From the NCBI GenBank assembly GCA_965216915.1, contig CBDCGS010000011.1, positions 310,001-374,000 on the forward strand: 64,000 nucleotides of DNA, in the 5' to 3' direction. Position 1 is the first letter of the stretch. Each line of letters starts with the position of its first letter. A model generated the notes under the pieces. That model was not told where the DNA came from. It did not search any database and saw only the letters and a program-made list of their open reading frames with translations. This DNA comes from CBDCGS01 sp965216915. Its GTDB lineage: Bacteria; Pseudomonadota; Alphaproteobacteria; UBA828. The translations under genes and the position numbers were made by a program. This document shows, one piece after another, positions 14,187-24,855 of the stretch.

Positions 14187-16229
14187 TCAGAGCTTGCGCG
14201 CCTGGCGGTGCCCCTCGTAGACGGCCTCGTAGGTGCCGCGCGGCGCGACGGCATCACCGATCACCTCGACGCTCACGCCACGCTCCCTGAGCGGCTGATG
14301 AAGCGTCGCCTCGGAGCGCCGCCCCGTTGCCATCACGATCCAATCCGCGGGAAGCTTGATCTCGTCCTTCTCGTGATGAACGTTGTAGAGCCGCACATGG
14401 TCGGCCTCGATGCGCCGGACGAAACGGTCGCACATCAAGACGACCCCTTTCTCGTAGAGCTTCGGCAAGATCCAATCGAGATAGACGTCGAGGATCGTCT
14501 CCATGCCGACCATGGGCCAGCGAGTCACCAGGGTGACCGACTCCGCCCCACTGTCGACGAGGGCCACCGCCGTCAGCGGCGCCACCACGTCGCACATGTC
14601 GTCGAGCACGACCGCGTGGCCCGGAAACGAAGCGCCGGCCGCGCGCTGCCGCGCCGTGACCACCTCATCCCAACCGATGCAATTGCCGCTCTCCCAGCCG
14701 GGCAGCGGCTCGGCCGTCCAGCCCTGGAAGCCGTCGACGCAGGCGCGCGAGCCCGTCGCGACCACCACGTGATCGGGCGCTTCGGCTTGCAGGAGCGCGT
14801 CCAGGCCCTCGACTGTGACCGGCACATCCGTGCGGATGTCGGCGCCGCTCTTGCGCGCCTGATCGGTGAGCCATCGGCCGATTTCGCCATACTCCGACCG
14901 GCTCGGCAGGAGCGATTGAAGCCGCACATGGCCGCCGGTCTCGGATTCGCCCTCGAGCAGGGTGACCGCATGGCCACGCGCCGCAGCAACGCGGGCGAAC
15001 TCCAGGCCGGCCGGCCCACCGCCGATGACAAGCGCCTTCTTCGGCGTTGCCGCCGGGGTGAGCGTGCCTTCACCCCACGCGGCCTCGCGCCCGATCGTTG
15101 GGTTGTAGACGCATTGAACGCGGCCACCGCGGCTCACGCTCTTCCAGCAGAAGTTCGCGGCGACGCAGGTGCGAATGTCCTCGGTTTTGCCGTCTTCCGC
15201 CTTTTTGGCCCAATAGGGGTCCGTGAACAGCTGCCGGGCGAGGCAGATCGCATCGGCATCGCCGGCTTCCAGCAGGGCCTCGGCAACATCGGGCGTGGTG
15301 ATCCGGCCGACCGCGAGCACCGGCTTGGACGAGACAGCGCGGATGCGCCGCGCATAGCCGCGCTCCCAGCCGCCCTCGAACTCCATGGGCGTGTGGATGA
15401 ACGCGTGATGGACCCCCGCTGACACGTCCACATAGTCGATATCGGCGCGCGCCTCGATGTCCGGGACGATCCGCTCGATCTCCTCGATCTCGAGGTCACC
15501 CGGCCAGAACGAGGTCGAGTTGATGCGATAGCCGACGAAGGGTCCATCGCCGACGGCTGCGCGAATCGCGTCGAGCACGGCAACCGGAAAGTTCAGGCGC
15601 CTTTCGTAGGAGCCGCCCCAATGATCGGTGCGCTTATTGTAGAGCGGCGACAAAAACTGCCACGGCAGATAGCCGTGGCTCAGGTGAAGCTCGACCCCGT
15701 CGAGGCCGGCCGCGATCGCACGTCTCGCCGCCGCGGCATAAGCCTCGATCAGCTCCGCGATCTCGTCCTCGTCGAGCTCCTTCGGCGTCGAGGCACCGGG
15801 AAACTCGCCGAGCGGCACCTGGCTCGGCGAGACCGTGTACCAGGTCGCGTCCGGGTCGAAGCCCGGCGCCTGCTTGTAGGTGGGGAAGCCGCGCACACCG
15901 GAGTGCCACAGCTGGATCGCGAGCTTGCACCCGTGGGCGTGGACCGCGTCGGCGATCTTCGAGAGAGGCTCGATCTGCCGGTCGTCGAACAGCTGCGGCA
16001 TGAGCAGCGGCGCCATGATCGAGCTTTCATGCACATGGGTGCCGCCGATGATAATGAGGCCTAGCCCGCCCTTGGCGCGCTCCTCGTAGTAGGCCGTCGC
16101 CATGTCGGTAAACAGGCCATTCCAAGGATCCGAGACCCAGCTCGGACAGGTCGGCGGAAACACGACGCGGTTCTTGATCGTCGTGTTTCGGATGGTCCAG
16201 TTGGAAAAGAGTCGTGGGTAGCGCGACAT
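14187..16229 (-). CDS. Old Yellow Enzyme family oxidoreductase (dimethylglycine/trimethylamine dehydrogenase type)
   Basis: 680-aa two-part flavoenzyme. Residues ~1-350 form an FMN-binding TIM barrel (LFSNWTIRNTTIKNRVVFPP, ELHLSHGYLPWQFLSPLYNKR in parts, then ICLARQLFTDPYWAKKA). The C-terminal half is an FAD/NAD(P)-binding reductase (ALVIGGGPAGLEFARVAAARG). The layout matches trimethylamine dehydrogenase, 2,4-dienoyl-CoA reductase and the betaine/dimethylglycine demethylases; the substrate is not decidable. Odd: the Fe-S motif normally has four cysteines, and here I read Cys355, Cys361 and Cys373 with Ala358 where the second is expected. It has a strong GGGAGG site 8 nt before the ATG. It interrupts the usual lpxC-bamD neighbourhood. 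Confidence 0.88.
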   Translation of the reverse strand: MSRYPRLFSNWTIRNTTIKNRVVFPPTCPSWVSDPWNGLFTDMATAYYEERAKGGLGLIIIGGTHVHESSIMAPLLMPQLFDDRQIEPLSKIADAVHAHGCKLAIQLWHSGVRGFPTYKQAPGFDPDATWYTVSPSQVPLGEFPGASTPKELDEDEIAELIEAYAAAARRAIAAGLDGVELHLSHGYLPWQFLSPLYNKRTDHWGGSYERRLNFPVAVLDAIRAAVGDGPFVGYRINSTSFWPGDLEIEEIERIVPDIEARADIDYVDVSAGVHHAFIHTPMEFEGGWERGYARRIRAVSSKPVLAVGRITTPDVAEALLEAGDADAICLARQLFTDPYWAKKAEDGKTEDIRTCVAANFCWKSVSRGGRVQCVYNPTIGREAAWGEGTLTPAATPKKALVIGGGPAGLEFARVAAARGHAVTLLEGESETGGHVRLQSLLPSRSEYGEIGRWLTDQARKSGADIRTDVPVTVEGLDALLQAEAPDHVVVATGSRACVDGFQGWTAEPLPGWESGNCIGWDEVVTARQRAAGASFPGHAVVLDDMCDVVAPLTAVALVDSGAESVTLVTRWPMVGMETILDVYLDWILPKLYEKGVVLMCDRFVRRIEADHVRLYNVHHEKDEIKLPADWIVMATGRRSEATLHQPLRERGVSVEVIGDAVAPRGTYEAVYEGHRQARKL

Positions 16230-16376
16230 TCTGAGCCTCCCCCATCGAGCGGACGCGGTCTGCCGGCGAATGCTGCCAGAAATCTGCCGTGCGCGTCACG
16301 CATCGCGTGCACCGCGGAAGCGGGAGACTTGCGATTGGGGGGTGGCGGCGCCCCGAGCGTCGGCCGCTGGGCGCGC

Positions 16377-17288
16377 CTAGGCGATGGCCGCGAAGGGCTC
16401 CTCGCGCTCTTCCAGGCGCGTGCCGTCGAGCGTGATCATGCGCCAAGCGCTCCGGTCGGCGAGAAGCGCGTCCAACAGCGCATGGTTCATCTTGTGCCCG
16501 GCGCGAACGCTGTGGACGTGGCCGAGAATGGGCGCACCCGAGAGATAAAGGTCGCCCAGGCAATCAAGCGCCTTGTGCCGCACGAATTCATCCGGGTAGC
16601 GCAGGCCATCCTCGTTCAGCACGCCGTTCTGGCCGACCACCACGGCGTTCTCCAGCGAGCCTCCGAGTCCGAAGCCGGCCGCCTGCATTTGCTTGACATC
16701 GGCCTCGAAGCAGAAGGTGCGCGCACGCGCCAGCTCCAGCCTGAACGAGCTGCGTGCCGGATCATAGGTGACCGCTTGCGCGCCCACCGTCGAATCGCCG
16801 AATTCGATCTCGCACCGGATCGAGAAGCGGTCCGCCGGGCGGATGCTGATCGTGCGCTGATCGTCGCCAATCGAGATCGGCTTGATCACCTCGATCGCGC
16901 GCCGCGCGGCGGCTTGCTCAACCGTGCCCGCACATTCGATCAAAAACACGAAAGGCGCGGCGCTGCCATCCATGATCGGCACCTCCTCGCCATCGAGCTC
17001 GACGATCGCGTTGTCCACCGCACATCCGGCGAACGCCGCCATCAGGTGCTCGATGGTTCGTACCCTGACGTCGCCCTGGCCGATCGTGGTGCACAGCATG
17101 TTGTCGACCACGCGATCGTGGGTGGCCGGCACCTCACGCGCACCGTTGTGCCGATCGATTCGGCGGAACACGATGCCGGTGTTCGGCTCCGCCGGCCGCA
17201 ACGACATCGAGACCTTGGTGTTGCTGTGTACCCCGACGCCCGTGCAGTGAATGGCGGATTTAAGCGTCCGCTGCCCTATTCTGGTCAC
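16377..17288 (-). CDS. lpxC: UDP-3-O-acyl-N-acetylglucosamine deacetylase
   Basis: Zinc enzyme of the committed step of lipid A synthesis. The first metal-binding region is RTIEHLMAAFAGCAVDNA (His of EHLMAA). The second is HKALDCLGDLYLSGAPILGH, which supplies the His and Asp ligands, followed by the catalytic His in VRAGHKMNHALL. At 303 aa it is full length. Located downstream of ftsZ as the last gene of the dcw cluster in many proteobacteria, but separated from ftsZ by 223 bp that holds a perfect hairpin, so it may have its own promoter. Confidence 0.97.
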   Translation of the reverse strand: MTRIGQRTLKSAIHCTGVGVHSNTKVSMSLRPAEPNTGIVFRRIDRHNGAREVPATHDRVVDNMLCTTIGQGDVRVRTIEHLMAAFAGCAVDNAIVELDGEEVPIMDGSAAPFVFLIECAGTVEQAAARRAIEVIKPISIGDDQRTISIRPADRFSIRCEIEFGDSTVGAQAVTYDPARSSFRLELARARTFCFEADVKQMQAAGFGLGGSLENAVVVGQNGVLNEDGLRYPDEFVRHKALDCLGDLYLSGAPILGHVHSVRAGHKMNHALLDALLADRSAWRMITLDGTRLEEREEPFAAIA

Positions 17289-17394
17289 GTTGTTCGCCTA
17301 TCGTCCCCAATCCATGACGGAACCGCATCCACCATGCCATCAGCCGTGGCACTTCGTTCGATGATCCGGTTAACGATACCCCTCACCATCGCGC

Positions 17395-17420
17395 GTCGGC
17401 CGCGCACCAGCGCGGCCGAC
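17395..17420. terminator. perfect 11-bp inverted repeat between ftsZ and lpxC
   Basis: Two perfectly complementary 11-nt arms (GTCGGCCGCGC and its complement, 17395-17405 and 17410-17420) flank a 4-nt loop. No T-run follows on either strand, so it is not a canonical intrinsic terminator. It may act as an attenuator, an RNA 3'-end stabiliser or a Rho-dependent end for the ftsZ transcript. Confidence 0.4.
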
Positions 17421-17511
17421 ACTGCGACGGCCTTCTAGCAACAGCACCGGAGGCGCACAAATCACTATTTGTTACAGAATGTTACGCCTTCCGCGCCGGT
17501 AGCGCCTGCCG

Positions 17512-19335
17512 CTAATTCGCCTGGCGACGAAGGAACGCCGGGATCTCCAGCGGGTCATCGTCGGCGGGTCCCGCGGCGGATGAAGCTCGCAGCGGATCGA
17601 AACCCGCATCCTCCGACCGGGCGCGCGGGGCCACGCCGGCCACGCGGCTCGCCGCGACGTGATCGGGCGCGCCTTCGGTCCGTGGGGCAGGGCGTGCCTC
17701 GTCCTCTTGGCGACGCGCGCGACCGGTGCCGGTCATGCGCTCGAAGAGCGTGAGGCGACGTCCCGCGCGCGGCTCCTCCTTCGCGCCCGTCTCCTTCGGG
17801 TCGCCTCCCGCCTGGGGCGGAGCGCCGTAGGCTGGAGCCGTGGCCCGTGGCGCCGGGGTGGCCGGTGCGGGCTGGCGGTGCGGCATCGCCGGCGCCCCGA
17901 GCTTCGCTGGCAGTCCCATGTCCGGCTTGCCAAGCGCGCGCGCTGTGCTGGCGCCCGCGATCCCCGCCGCAACCGCGCCGGCGGTGTTCGCCGCCACGGT
18001 CTTTGTCGCAGGCTCACCGGTGGGCGGGCTCGGCTCGACCGCGACTGCAGCAGAGCGCGGCTCGGGTGCCGTCGTCGGCGCTTCGCCCGGCTCGTTCAGA
18101 TCGGAGAGCGCTGGGTCGGCCACGTGAGCCGCCTCGCGCGGCGGTTGTGGAGCCGGCTCGGGCGCTGCCGGTGCGCTCTCGGCGCGGGCCTCGGTGGCCG
18201 GCATGTCGGGCTGCTCGTCCGACCAATCGTCGATCTTCGGTGCCTCTGCCGGCTGCTCCGGCATCGCGGTCGCGCTGGTCGCCGCCGGCGTGTTGGGCGT
18301 GACCTTGCGCTCCGAGAAGCCGAGGACGTGAACCTTGTCCGAATGCTCGGGCAAGGGCGCACGCGCCTCATCGGCGTCGATGCCCGTCGCAATCACCGCC
18401 ACGCGCATGCGGTCTTCGAGCGCGGCGTCGAGGCTGGTACCGAAGATGATGTTGGCGTTGGTATCCACCTCCTTGCAGATCCGCATCGCCGCCTCGTCGA
18501 TCTCGTGCAAGGTGAGATCGGGTCCGCCGGTGATGTTGATCAGCACGCCGTGCGCGCCCTCGATCGAGGCATTGTCGAGCAGCGGATTGTTGATCGCCGC
18601 TTCGGCGGCCGCCGTGGCCCGATTCTCGCCGTCGGCCTCACCGGTGCCCATCATCGCCTTGCCCATCTCGCTCATGACCGTGCGAATATCTGCGAAGTCG
18701 AGGTTGATCAGCCCGGGGTTGACCATCAGATCGGTCACCCCGCGCACGCCCGCATGAAGCACGTCGTCGGCCATCTTGAAGGCCGAGGCGAAGGTCGTCT
18801 GCTCATTCGCGACGCGGAACAGATTCTGGTTCGGGATGACGATCAGTGTGTCGACATATTGCTGCAGCTCCTGGATTCCGAGCTCGGCGGAACGCATCCG
18901 CTGGACACCCTCGAACTGGAACGGCTTGGTCACGACACCGACCGTCAGAATGCCCTTCTCGCGCGCTGCCCGCGCGATGACCGGCGCGGCGCCCGTGCCC
19001 GTGCCGCCGCCCATCCCGGCCGCAATGAAGACCATGTTGTTTCCTTCGAAATAACGCTGGATCTCGTCGAGCGCCTCCTCGGCCGCGACCTTGCCGATAT
19101 CCGGCCGCGCGCCCGCGCCGAGCCCATGGGTGATGTTCACCCCGAGCTGGATCCGTTGATCGCAGAGCGACTGATGCAGAGATTGCGAATCGGTGTTCGC
19201 GACGACGAACTCGACACCGTCGAGCTGGCCGCTGATCATGTTGTTGACCGCGTTGCCGCCGCCGCCGCCAACGCCGAACACGGTGATCCTTGGCTTGTAT
19301 TCAATGTTTTGGTCGGGCACGAAGTCGATCGTCAT
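17512..19335 (-). CDS. ftsZ: cell division protein FtsZ
   Basis: Tubulin-like GTPase that forms the Z-ring. The N-terminal GTPase domain has GVGGGGGNAVNNMI (~20-33) and the tubulin signature AGMGGGTGTGAAPVIARA (~110). The globular part ends near residue 320. A disordered Ala/Pro-rich linker of about 270 residues follows, then the conserved C-terminal peptide LEIPAFLRRQAN, which binds FtsA and other partners. The ATG at 19335 has GGAGG upstream; the frame is open for 46 more codons (to 19473) without family similarity. At 607 aa it is long, because of the linker; long linkers are known in several alphaproteobacteria. Confidence 0.97.
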   Translation of the reverse strand: MTIDFVPDQNIEYKPRITVFGVGGGGGNAVNNMISGQLDGVEFVVANTDSQSLHQSLCDQRIQLGVNITHGLGAGARPDIGKVAAEEALDEIQRYFEGNNMVFIAAGMGGGTGTGAAPVIARAAREKGILTVGVVTKPFQFEGVQRMRSAELGIQELQQYVDTLIVIPNQNLFRVANEQTTFASAFKMADDVLHAGVRGVTDLMVNPGLINLDFADIRTVMSEMGKAMMGTGEADGENRATAAAEAAINNPLLDNASIEGAHGVLINITGGPDLTLHEIDEAAMRICKEVDTNANIIFGTSLDAALEDRMRVAVIATGIDADEARAPLPEHSDKVHVLGFSERKVTPNTPAATSATAMPEQPAEAPKIDDWSDEQPDMPATEARAESAPAAPEPAPQPPREAAHVADPALSDLNEPGEAPTTAPEPRSAAVAVEPSPPTGEPATKTVAANTAGAVAAGIAGASTARALGKPDMGLPAKLGAPAMPHRQPAPATPAPRATAPAYGAPPQAGGDPKETGAKEEPRAGRRLTLFERMTGTGRARRQEDEARPAPRTEGAPDHVAASRVAGVAPRARSEDAGFDPLRASSAAGPADDDPLEIPAFLRRQAN

Positions 19336-19423
19336 GTGGTCCTCCAAGTGCGGGTGTCGTTCGATCCAGCGTTTGTTCTTCCCCCAGGGCGGCGCCTGAT
19401 CCCACGTCGTTGCGCGGGCCTTG

Positions 19424-20647
19424 TTAGAAATTGCTGCGGAGCCATTGGCCAATGCGTCCCAACGCCGAGCCAAACACCAACGGGCCGTCGTCGGCGACCG
19501 ATCGGCTTCCTGGCTCGGTATGTTTCTGTGTTGCGTAGACGAGGAGCCCAGCGCATGCGGCGAACTCGGGCCCCGAAACGGCCTCGGCGAGGCCGGGCAG
19601 CGGCAGCGGACGGGCGATGCGGATCTGCCGGTCCATCACGCGCTCCGCAAGCTCGCCCAATCCCTGCAGCTGGCTCGCCCCGCCGCTGATCACGACGCGC
19701 CGGCCCGCACGCTCGCCCGCGCCGCTCGATTCGAGGCGGTCGCGCGCAAGCTCCAAGATCTCCTCGATACGCGGGCGCACGACGCCGCCGAGCAGCGAGC
19801 GCGCCACTTGCCGGCCGGAGGCGGCGCCATTCTGGCCAAGCTCCGGCACCTCGATCATCTCGGAATCGTCGCTCGAGTCGGGGAGGGCGGAGGCGTAGAG
19901 CCGCTTCATGCGCTCGGCGCTCGCGAGTGGGGTCGAGAGGCCGCGCGCAATGTCGTTGGTGACGTGTGCACCGCCGATCGGCAGCATCTCGGTCCAGACC
20001 AACTTGCCCTCGGCGAACACCGCGAGATCGGTCGTGCCGCCGCCCATGTCGATGAAGGTCACGCCGAGGTCCATCTCGTCCGCCACCAGGCATCCGAGCC
20101 CCGACGCATAAGCCGCCACCACCGGCGCATCGACGTCGAGATCGGAGCGCTTCACGCAGCCGAGGAGGTTGCGCAGGCTGCCATGGGCCGCGCGCACGAG
20201 ATGGAGGCGCACTTTCAGGCGGTCCCCATGCATGCCGCGGGGATCGCGGATCCCGGCCGATCCATCGAGCTCGTATCCCACCGGGATCGCGTGAACGATA
20301 TCGGTCTCGCCACGCGACGGGTCGACCTCGTCGAAAGCGCGCTGAATGTCGCGCTCCTCGATCACGCCGCCGCCGACACCGATGCCGACCTCGACCATGT
20401 CCGACTGCGGCGTGCCGCCCGAGAGGCTGACGAACACGCTCTCGACATGCTCGTTGGCCATGATTTCTGCGCGGTGCACGGCAGTGCGAATGGCGCGCTC
20501 GGCCGCGTCCATGTCGATGACGCTGCCCGCCCGCAGACCATCGGAGATTTCCTGGCCGATGCCGACGATCCGCATGCCCGCCTGGACATCGTGCCGCGCG
20601 AGAAAGCACGCGATCTTGCTGGTTCCGACGTCGAGTGCCGCAATCAC
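19424..20647 (-). CDS. ftsA: cell division protein FtsA
   Basis: Actin-like membrane tether of FtsZ. Phosphate 1 motif: ALDVGTSKIACFLA at the N-terminus. Phosphate 2: VTFIDMGGGTTDLAVF. Adenosine motif: RRVVISGGASQLQGLGELAE. It ends with the amphipathic membrane helix (LGRIGQWLRSNF). The start is GTG at 20647 (VIAALDVGTSK), 11 nt after the ftsQ stop; the frame runs further upstream through ftsQ but the extra residues are not FtsA-like. At 407 aa it is normal. Confidence 0.95.
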   Translation of the reverse strand: MIAALDVGTSKIACFLARHDVQAGMRIVGIGQEISDGLRAGSVIDMDAAERAIRTAVHRAEIMANEHVESVFVSLSGGTPQSDMVEVGIGVGGGVIEERDIQRAFDEVDPSRGETDIVHAIPVGYELDGSAGIRDPRGMHGDRLKVRLHLVRAAHGSLRNLLGCVKRSDLDVDAPVVAAYASGLGCLVADEMDLGVTFIDMGGGTTDLAVFAEGKLVWTEMLPIGGAHVTNDIARGLSTPLASAERMKRLYASALPDSSDDSEMIEVPELGQNGAASGRQVARSLLGGVVRPRIEEILELARDRLESSGAGERAGRRVVISGGASQLQGLGELAERVMDRQIRIARPLPLPGLAEAVSGPEFAACAGLLVYATQKHTEPGSRSVADDGPLVFGSALGRIGQWLRSNF

Positions 20648-20658
20648 CGGGCGGGGTC

Positions 20659-21558
20659 CTATGTCTCTTCCGCGCGCGGCGGCGCGGGGGGTTTCAACCG
20701 CACGATGGTGCGATCCTTGAGCCGAATGTCGACGAGCGCCGCGGGCCGGTCGAGCAGGCGCCGCTCGTGGATCACGGCGGCGAGCCGCTCGAGCGCGGCG
20801 TCGGTGTCGCCCTCGGGTAGGCGGGCTTCGAGCCCCGTGTCGAAACGCAGGTTCCAGCGCCGCTCGCTGACCCACACCGCAGCCGAGAGGCGGCTCAGCA
20901 ATGTCGGGTCGGCGGCCATCGCATCGAGGAGCGCGGGCGCCGCCAACGGCGCGCCCGGTCCGACGATAATGGGCAGGTGGGCGTGGCGCGAAATGGCCTG
21001 GGCATCGAGCACCGCGCCCTCGCGCCCCACCACGACCAAATTGCCTTCGCGCTGCCAAAGCGCAAACGGCCTCCGCTCGATCAGGTTCACGAAGATCGTC
21101 GATGGGAGCCGGCGCTCGACGCGCGCACGCGCGACCCAGGGCAGGCCTTCGAGGCGGCGGCGCGCCTCGTCGGTGTCGACGGCGAAGATCGGCGTGCCGA
21201 TCTCCGCGTCAAGCGCATCGAGGATCGCGGTGACCGGCACCTCGCGGCGCCCGGCGCTGAGCACGCGCTGCACGGTCATGCCCTGATCCGCCGTGACCGA
21301 AAGGAACAGCGAGCGGGCCTGCTCACCGAGATCGGCCACGTGACCGGGCGGAGCAAGCCAGCCACCAAGCCCAAGGCAAATCGAGACGCCGAGGAGGCTC
21401 CGCCACCGCCTCAGCGCGAAGCGACGCAGCTTCGCCGAGCGGGACCGCGGGCGGCCGCCCGGCCGGGCGCGTCCCTTGGCGGCCTGACCGCGCCGCTTGC
21501 CCGCCTGGCCACCGCGCTTGCCGTCGGTGGCGGCGTAGTGGAGGCTCAGTTGTCGCAT
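20659..21558 (-). CDS. ftsQ: cell division protein FtsQ
   Basis: Bitopic divisome protein linking FtsA/FtsZ to the septal synthase complex through FtsL and FtsB. A basic cytoplasmic tail of ~45 residues precedes one transmembrane helix (LLGVSICLGLGGWLAPP, ~55-71). The periplasmic POTRA domain starts at VQRVLSAGRREVPVTAILDA, and the FtsQ beta domain follows (LPWVARARVERRLPSTIFVN, LIERRPFALWQ). At 299 aa it overlaps ddl by 13 nt. Confidence 0.94.
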   Translation of the reverse strand: MRQLSLHYAATDGKRGGQAGKRRGQAAKGRARPGGRPRSRSAKLRRFALRRWRSLLGVSICLGLGGWLAPPGHVADLGEQARSLFLSVTADQGMTVQRVLSAGRREVPVTAILDALDAEIGTPIFAVDTDEARRRLEGLPWVARARVERRLPSTIFVNLIERRPFALWQREGNLVVVGREGAVLDAQAISRHAHLPIIVGPGAPLAAPALLDAMAADPTLLSRLSAAVWVSERRWNLRFDTGLEARLPEGDTDAALERLAAVIHERRLLDRPAALVDIRLKDRTIVRLKPPAPPRAEET

Positions 21559-22457
21559 GTCGCGTTTTCCACGAGCCAGCTCACCAGGCTCTCGAACGAG
21601 ATGCCGGAATCGGCGGCGATCTCGGGAACCAGGGAGAGCGGCGTCATGCCGGGCTGTGTGTTGATCTCGAGCAGATAGAATCGTCCGGGCTCGCCGGCGG
21701 TGTCGTCATAGCGCAAGTCGGCGCGGGTGACGCCGCGGCAGCCGAGCGTTTGATGGGCGAGGAGCGCGATGTCGAGCGCGTTCGCGTAGGCATCGGGGTG
21801 GATGCGCGCCGGCATGTGATGCGCCGCCTTGCCCTCGGTGTATTTCGCCTCGTAGTCGTAGAACCGGCCCGTGGGCTCGATCTCGATCGCGCCGAGCGCG
21901 CGCTCGCCCATCACCGCGACCTGGATCTCGCGGCCCGGGATGTAGCGCTCGACCAGGACGTGGTCGCCGTAGGGCCAATCGCCGTTGAGCGGCACCAGGT
22001 TGTCACCGTTGAAGATCAGATGAACGCCGACGCTCGAGCCCTCGTTGAGCGGCTTGATCACATAGGGCGGCGGATTGGCACCCCCGCCGATCACCTCGCG
22101 CCGGTGCATCACGCGCCCTTCCGGGCAGGCGATGCCGACCTCTTCGAAGAGCCGTTTGGCGGCGGGCTTGTTCATCGCCAACGCGGAGGCCAGCACGCCC
22201 GAATGGGTGTAGCGGAGACCCAGCACCTCGAGCAGCCCCTGGATGCTGCCATCCTCGCCGATGCGCCCGTGAAGCGCATTGAACACGACGTCCGGCCGCA
22301 GCGTGTTCAACCGATCGGCAACGTCGCGGTCCACATCGATCGGGCTCACCCGATAGCCGCCATCACGCAAGGCGTCGCACACCGCCCCGCCGCTCACCAG
22401 CGAGACCTCGCGCTCGGCGGACCAGCCGCCCATGAGGACCGCGACATGCTTGCTCAT
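21546..22457 (-). CDS. ddl: D-alanine-D-alanine ligase
   Basis: ATP-grasp enzyme that makes the D-Ala-D-Ala dipeptide used by MurF. It begins MSKHVAVLMGGWSAEREVSL, with the ATP-binding NEGSSVGVH loop and the C-terminal metal-binding EINTQPGMTPLSLVPEIA. At 303 aa it is normal. The ATG at 22457 follows an AGGAGG site; the 23 additional upstream codons are not family-like. Overlaps murB by 4 nt (ATGA). Confidence 0.96.
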   Translation of the reverse strand: MSKHVAVLMGGWSAEREVSLVSGGAVCDALRDGGYRVSPIDVDRDVADRLNTLRPDVVFNALHGRIGEDGSIQGLLEVLGLRYTHSGVLASALAMNKPAAKRLFEEVGIACPEGRVMHRREVIGGGANPPPYVIKPLNEGSSVGVHLIFNGDNLVPLNGDWPYGDHVLVERYIPGREIQVAVMGERALGAIEIEPTGRFYDYEAKYTEGKAAHHMPARIHPDAYANALDIALLAHQTLGCRGVTRADLRYDDTAGEPGRFYLLEINTQPGMTPLSLVPEIAADSGISFESLVSWLVENATCDN

Positions 22458-23418
22458 GCCCCGCCCTCCTCGCCGGCGACGGCCGTTGCCCGCGCCAGAT
22501 GATCGCCGACCCGTTGGATCTCCCATTCGAGGGTCACGCCAGTGCGCTGCTGCACGCGGCGGCGCACCTCCTCGCCCAGACCCTCGATGTCGGCGGCCGT
22601 CGCATCACCCGTGTTGACGAGAAAGTTGCAATGCTTCTCGGAGACCTGCGCACCGCCGCGCCGGAGCCCGCGGCAACCGGCGGCGTCGATCAGCTCCCAC
22701 GCCTTGTTGCCCGACGGGTTGGTGAAGGTGCTGCCGCCGGTGCGCGTGCGGATCGGCTGGCTGGCCTCGCGCGCCTGAGAGATCTCGTCCATGTGGCGGG
22801 CGATCTCGGCGGGGTCGCCACGCACCCCTTCGAGCACCGCGGAGACGAAGATCAGGTCATCCGCGGCTGCGCAGTGCCGATAGCTGAAGCCAAGATCGGC
22901 GCGCGCGAATTGATGGACCGTGCCCGCCGGATCGATCGCGGAGGCCTCGACCAGAACGTCGGCGAGCTCCTTCCCGTAGGCGCCCGCGTTCATCCGAACA
23001 GCGCCGCCGATGGTGCCGGGGACTCCGCTCAGGAATGCGAGCCCCGCGACCCCGGCATCGCGCGCCGCTCGGGCGACCGTCACGTCGAGCGCGCCGGCGC
23101 CGACCGCGACGAGGGCGCGATCGCCATCCCAAGAGACGGAGAAGCCGCGGAAGCCCTGCCTCAACCTGATCACCACACCGGCTATGCCACCGTCTCGGAC
23201 CAGCACATTCGAGCCGACGCCGAGCACCGTGACCGGCAGGTCGTCCGGCTTCTCCGTGAGAAAGTGCATCAGGTCGTCGAGATCTGCGGGCCGGAACATG
23301 ACCTCGGCAGGCCCGCCGACGCGGAACCAGGTCACGCGCGAGAGATCGACGCCGAAGCTGTAGCGGCCGCGCACCGTGGGCAGCCGATCGGCAAGATCAG
23401 GCGGTCGCTTGCGCGCCA

Positions 23419-23422
<4 letters not shown>
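22454..23422 (-). CDS. murB: UDP-N-acetylmuramate dehydrogenase (UDP-N-acetylenolpyruvoylglucosamine reductase)
   Basis: FAD enzyme that reduces enolpyruvyl-UDP-GlcNAc to UDP-MurNAc. It begins MMARKRPPDLADRLP, with the FAD-binding TWFRVGGPAEVMFRPAD, VGAGALDVTVARAARDAGVAG and IGGAVRMNAGAYGKEL segments. It ends with the usual Glu-containing region (GGAQVSEKHCNFLVNTGDAT). At 322 aa it is a normal length for the type I/II family. Its start overlaps the murC stop by 4 nt, and its stop overlaps ddl by 4 nt. Confidence 0.96.

Positions 23423-24851
<1,429 letters not shown>

Positions 24852-24855
<4 letters not shown>

Noticed and set aside
12042..15422. A 1126-codon open frame on the + strand, antisense to recN, bamD and the oxidoreductase gene
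   Set aside because: Its translation is Arg/Gly/His-rich with no recognisable motif, and three convincing genes lie on the other strand. Such frames are common antisense artefacts in GC-rich DNA.
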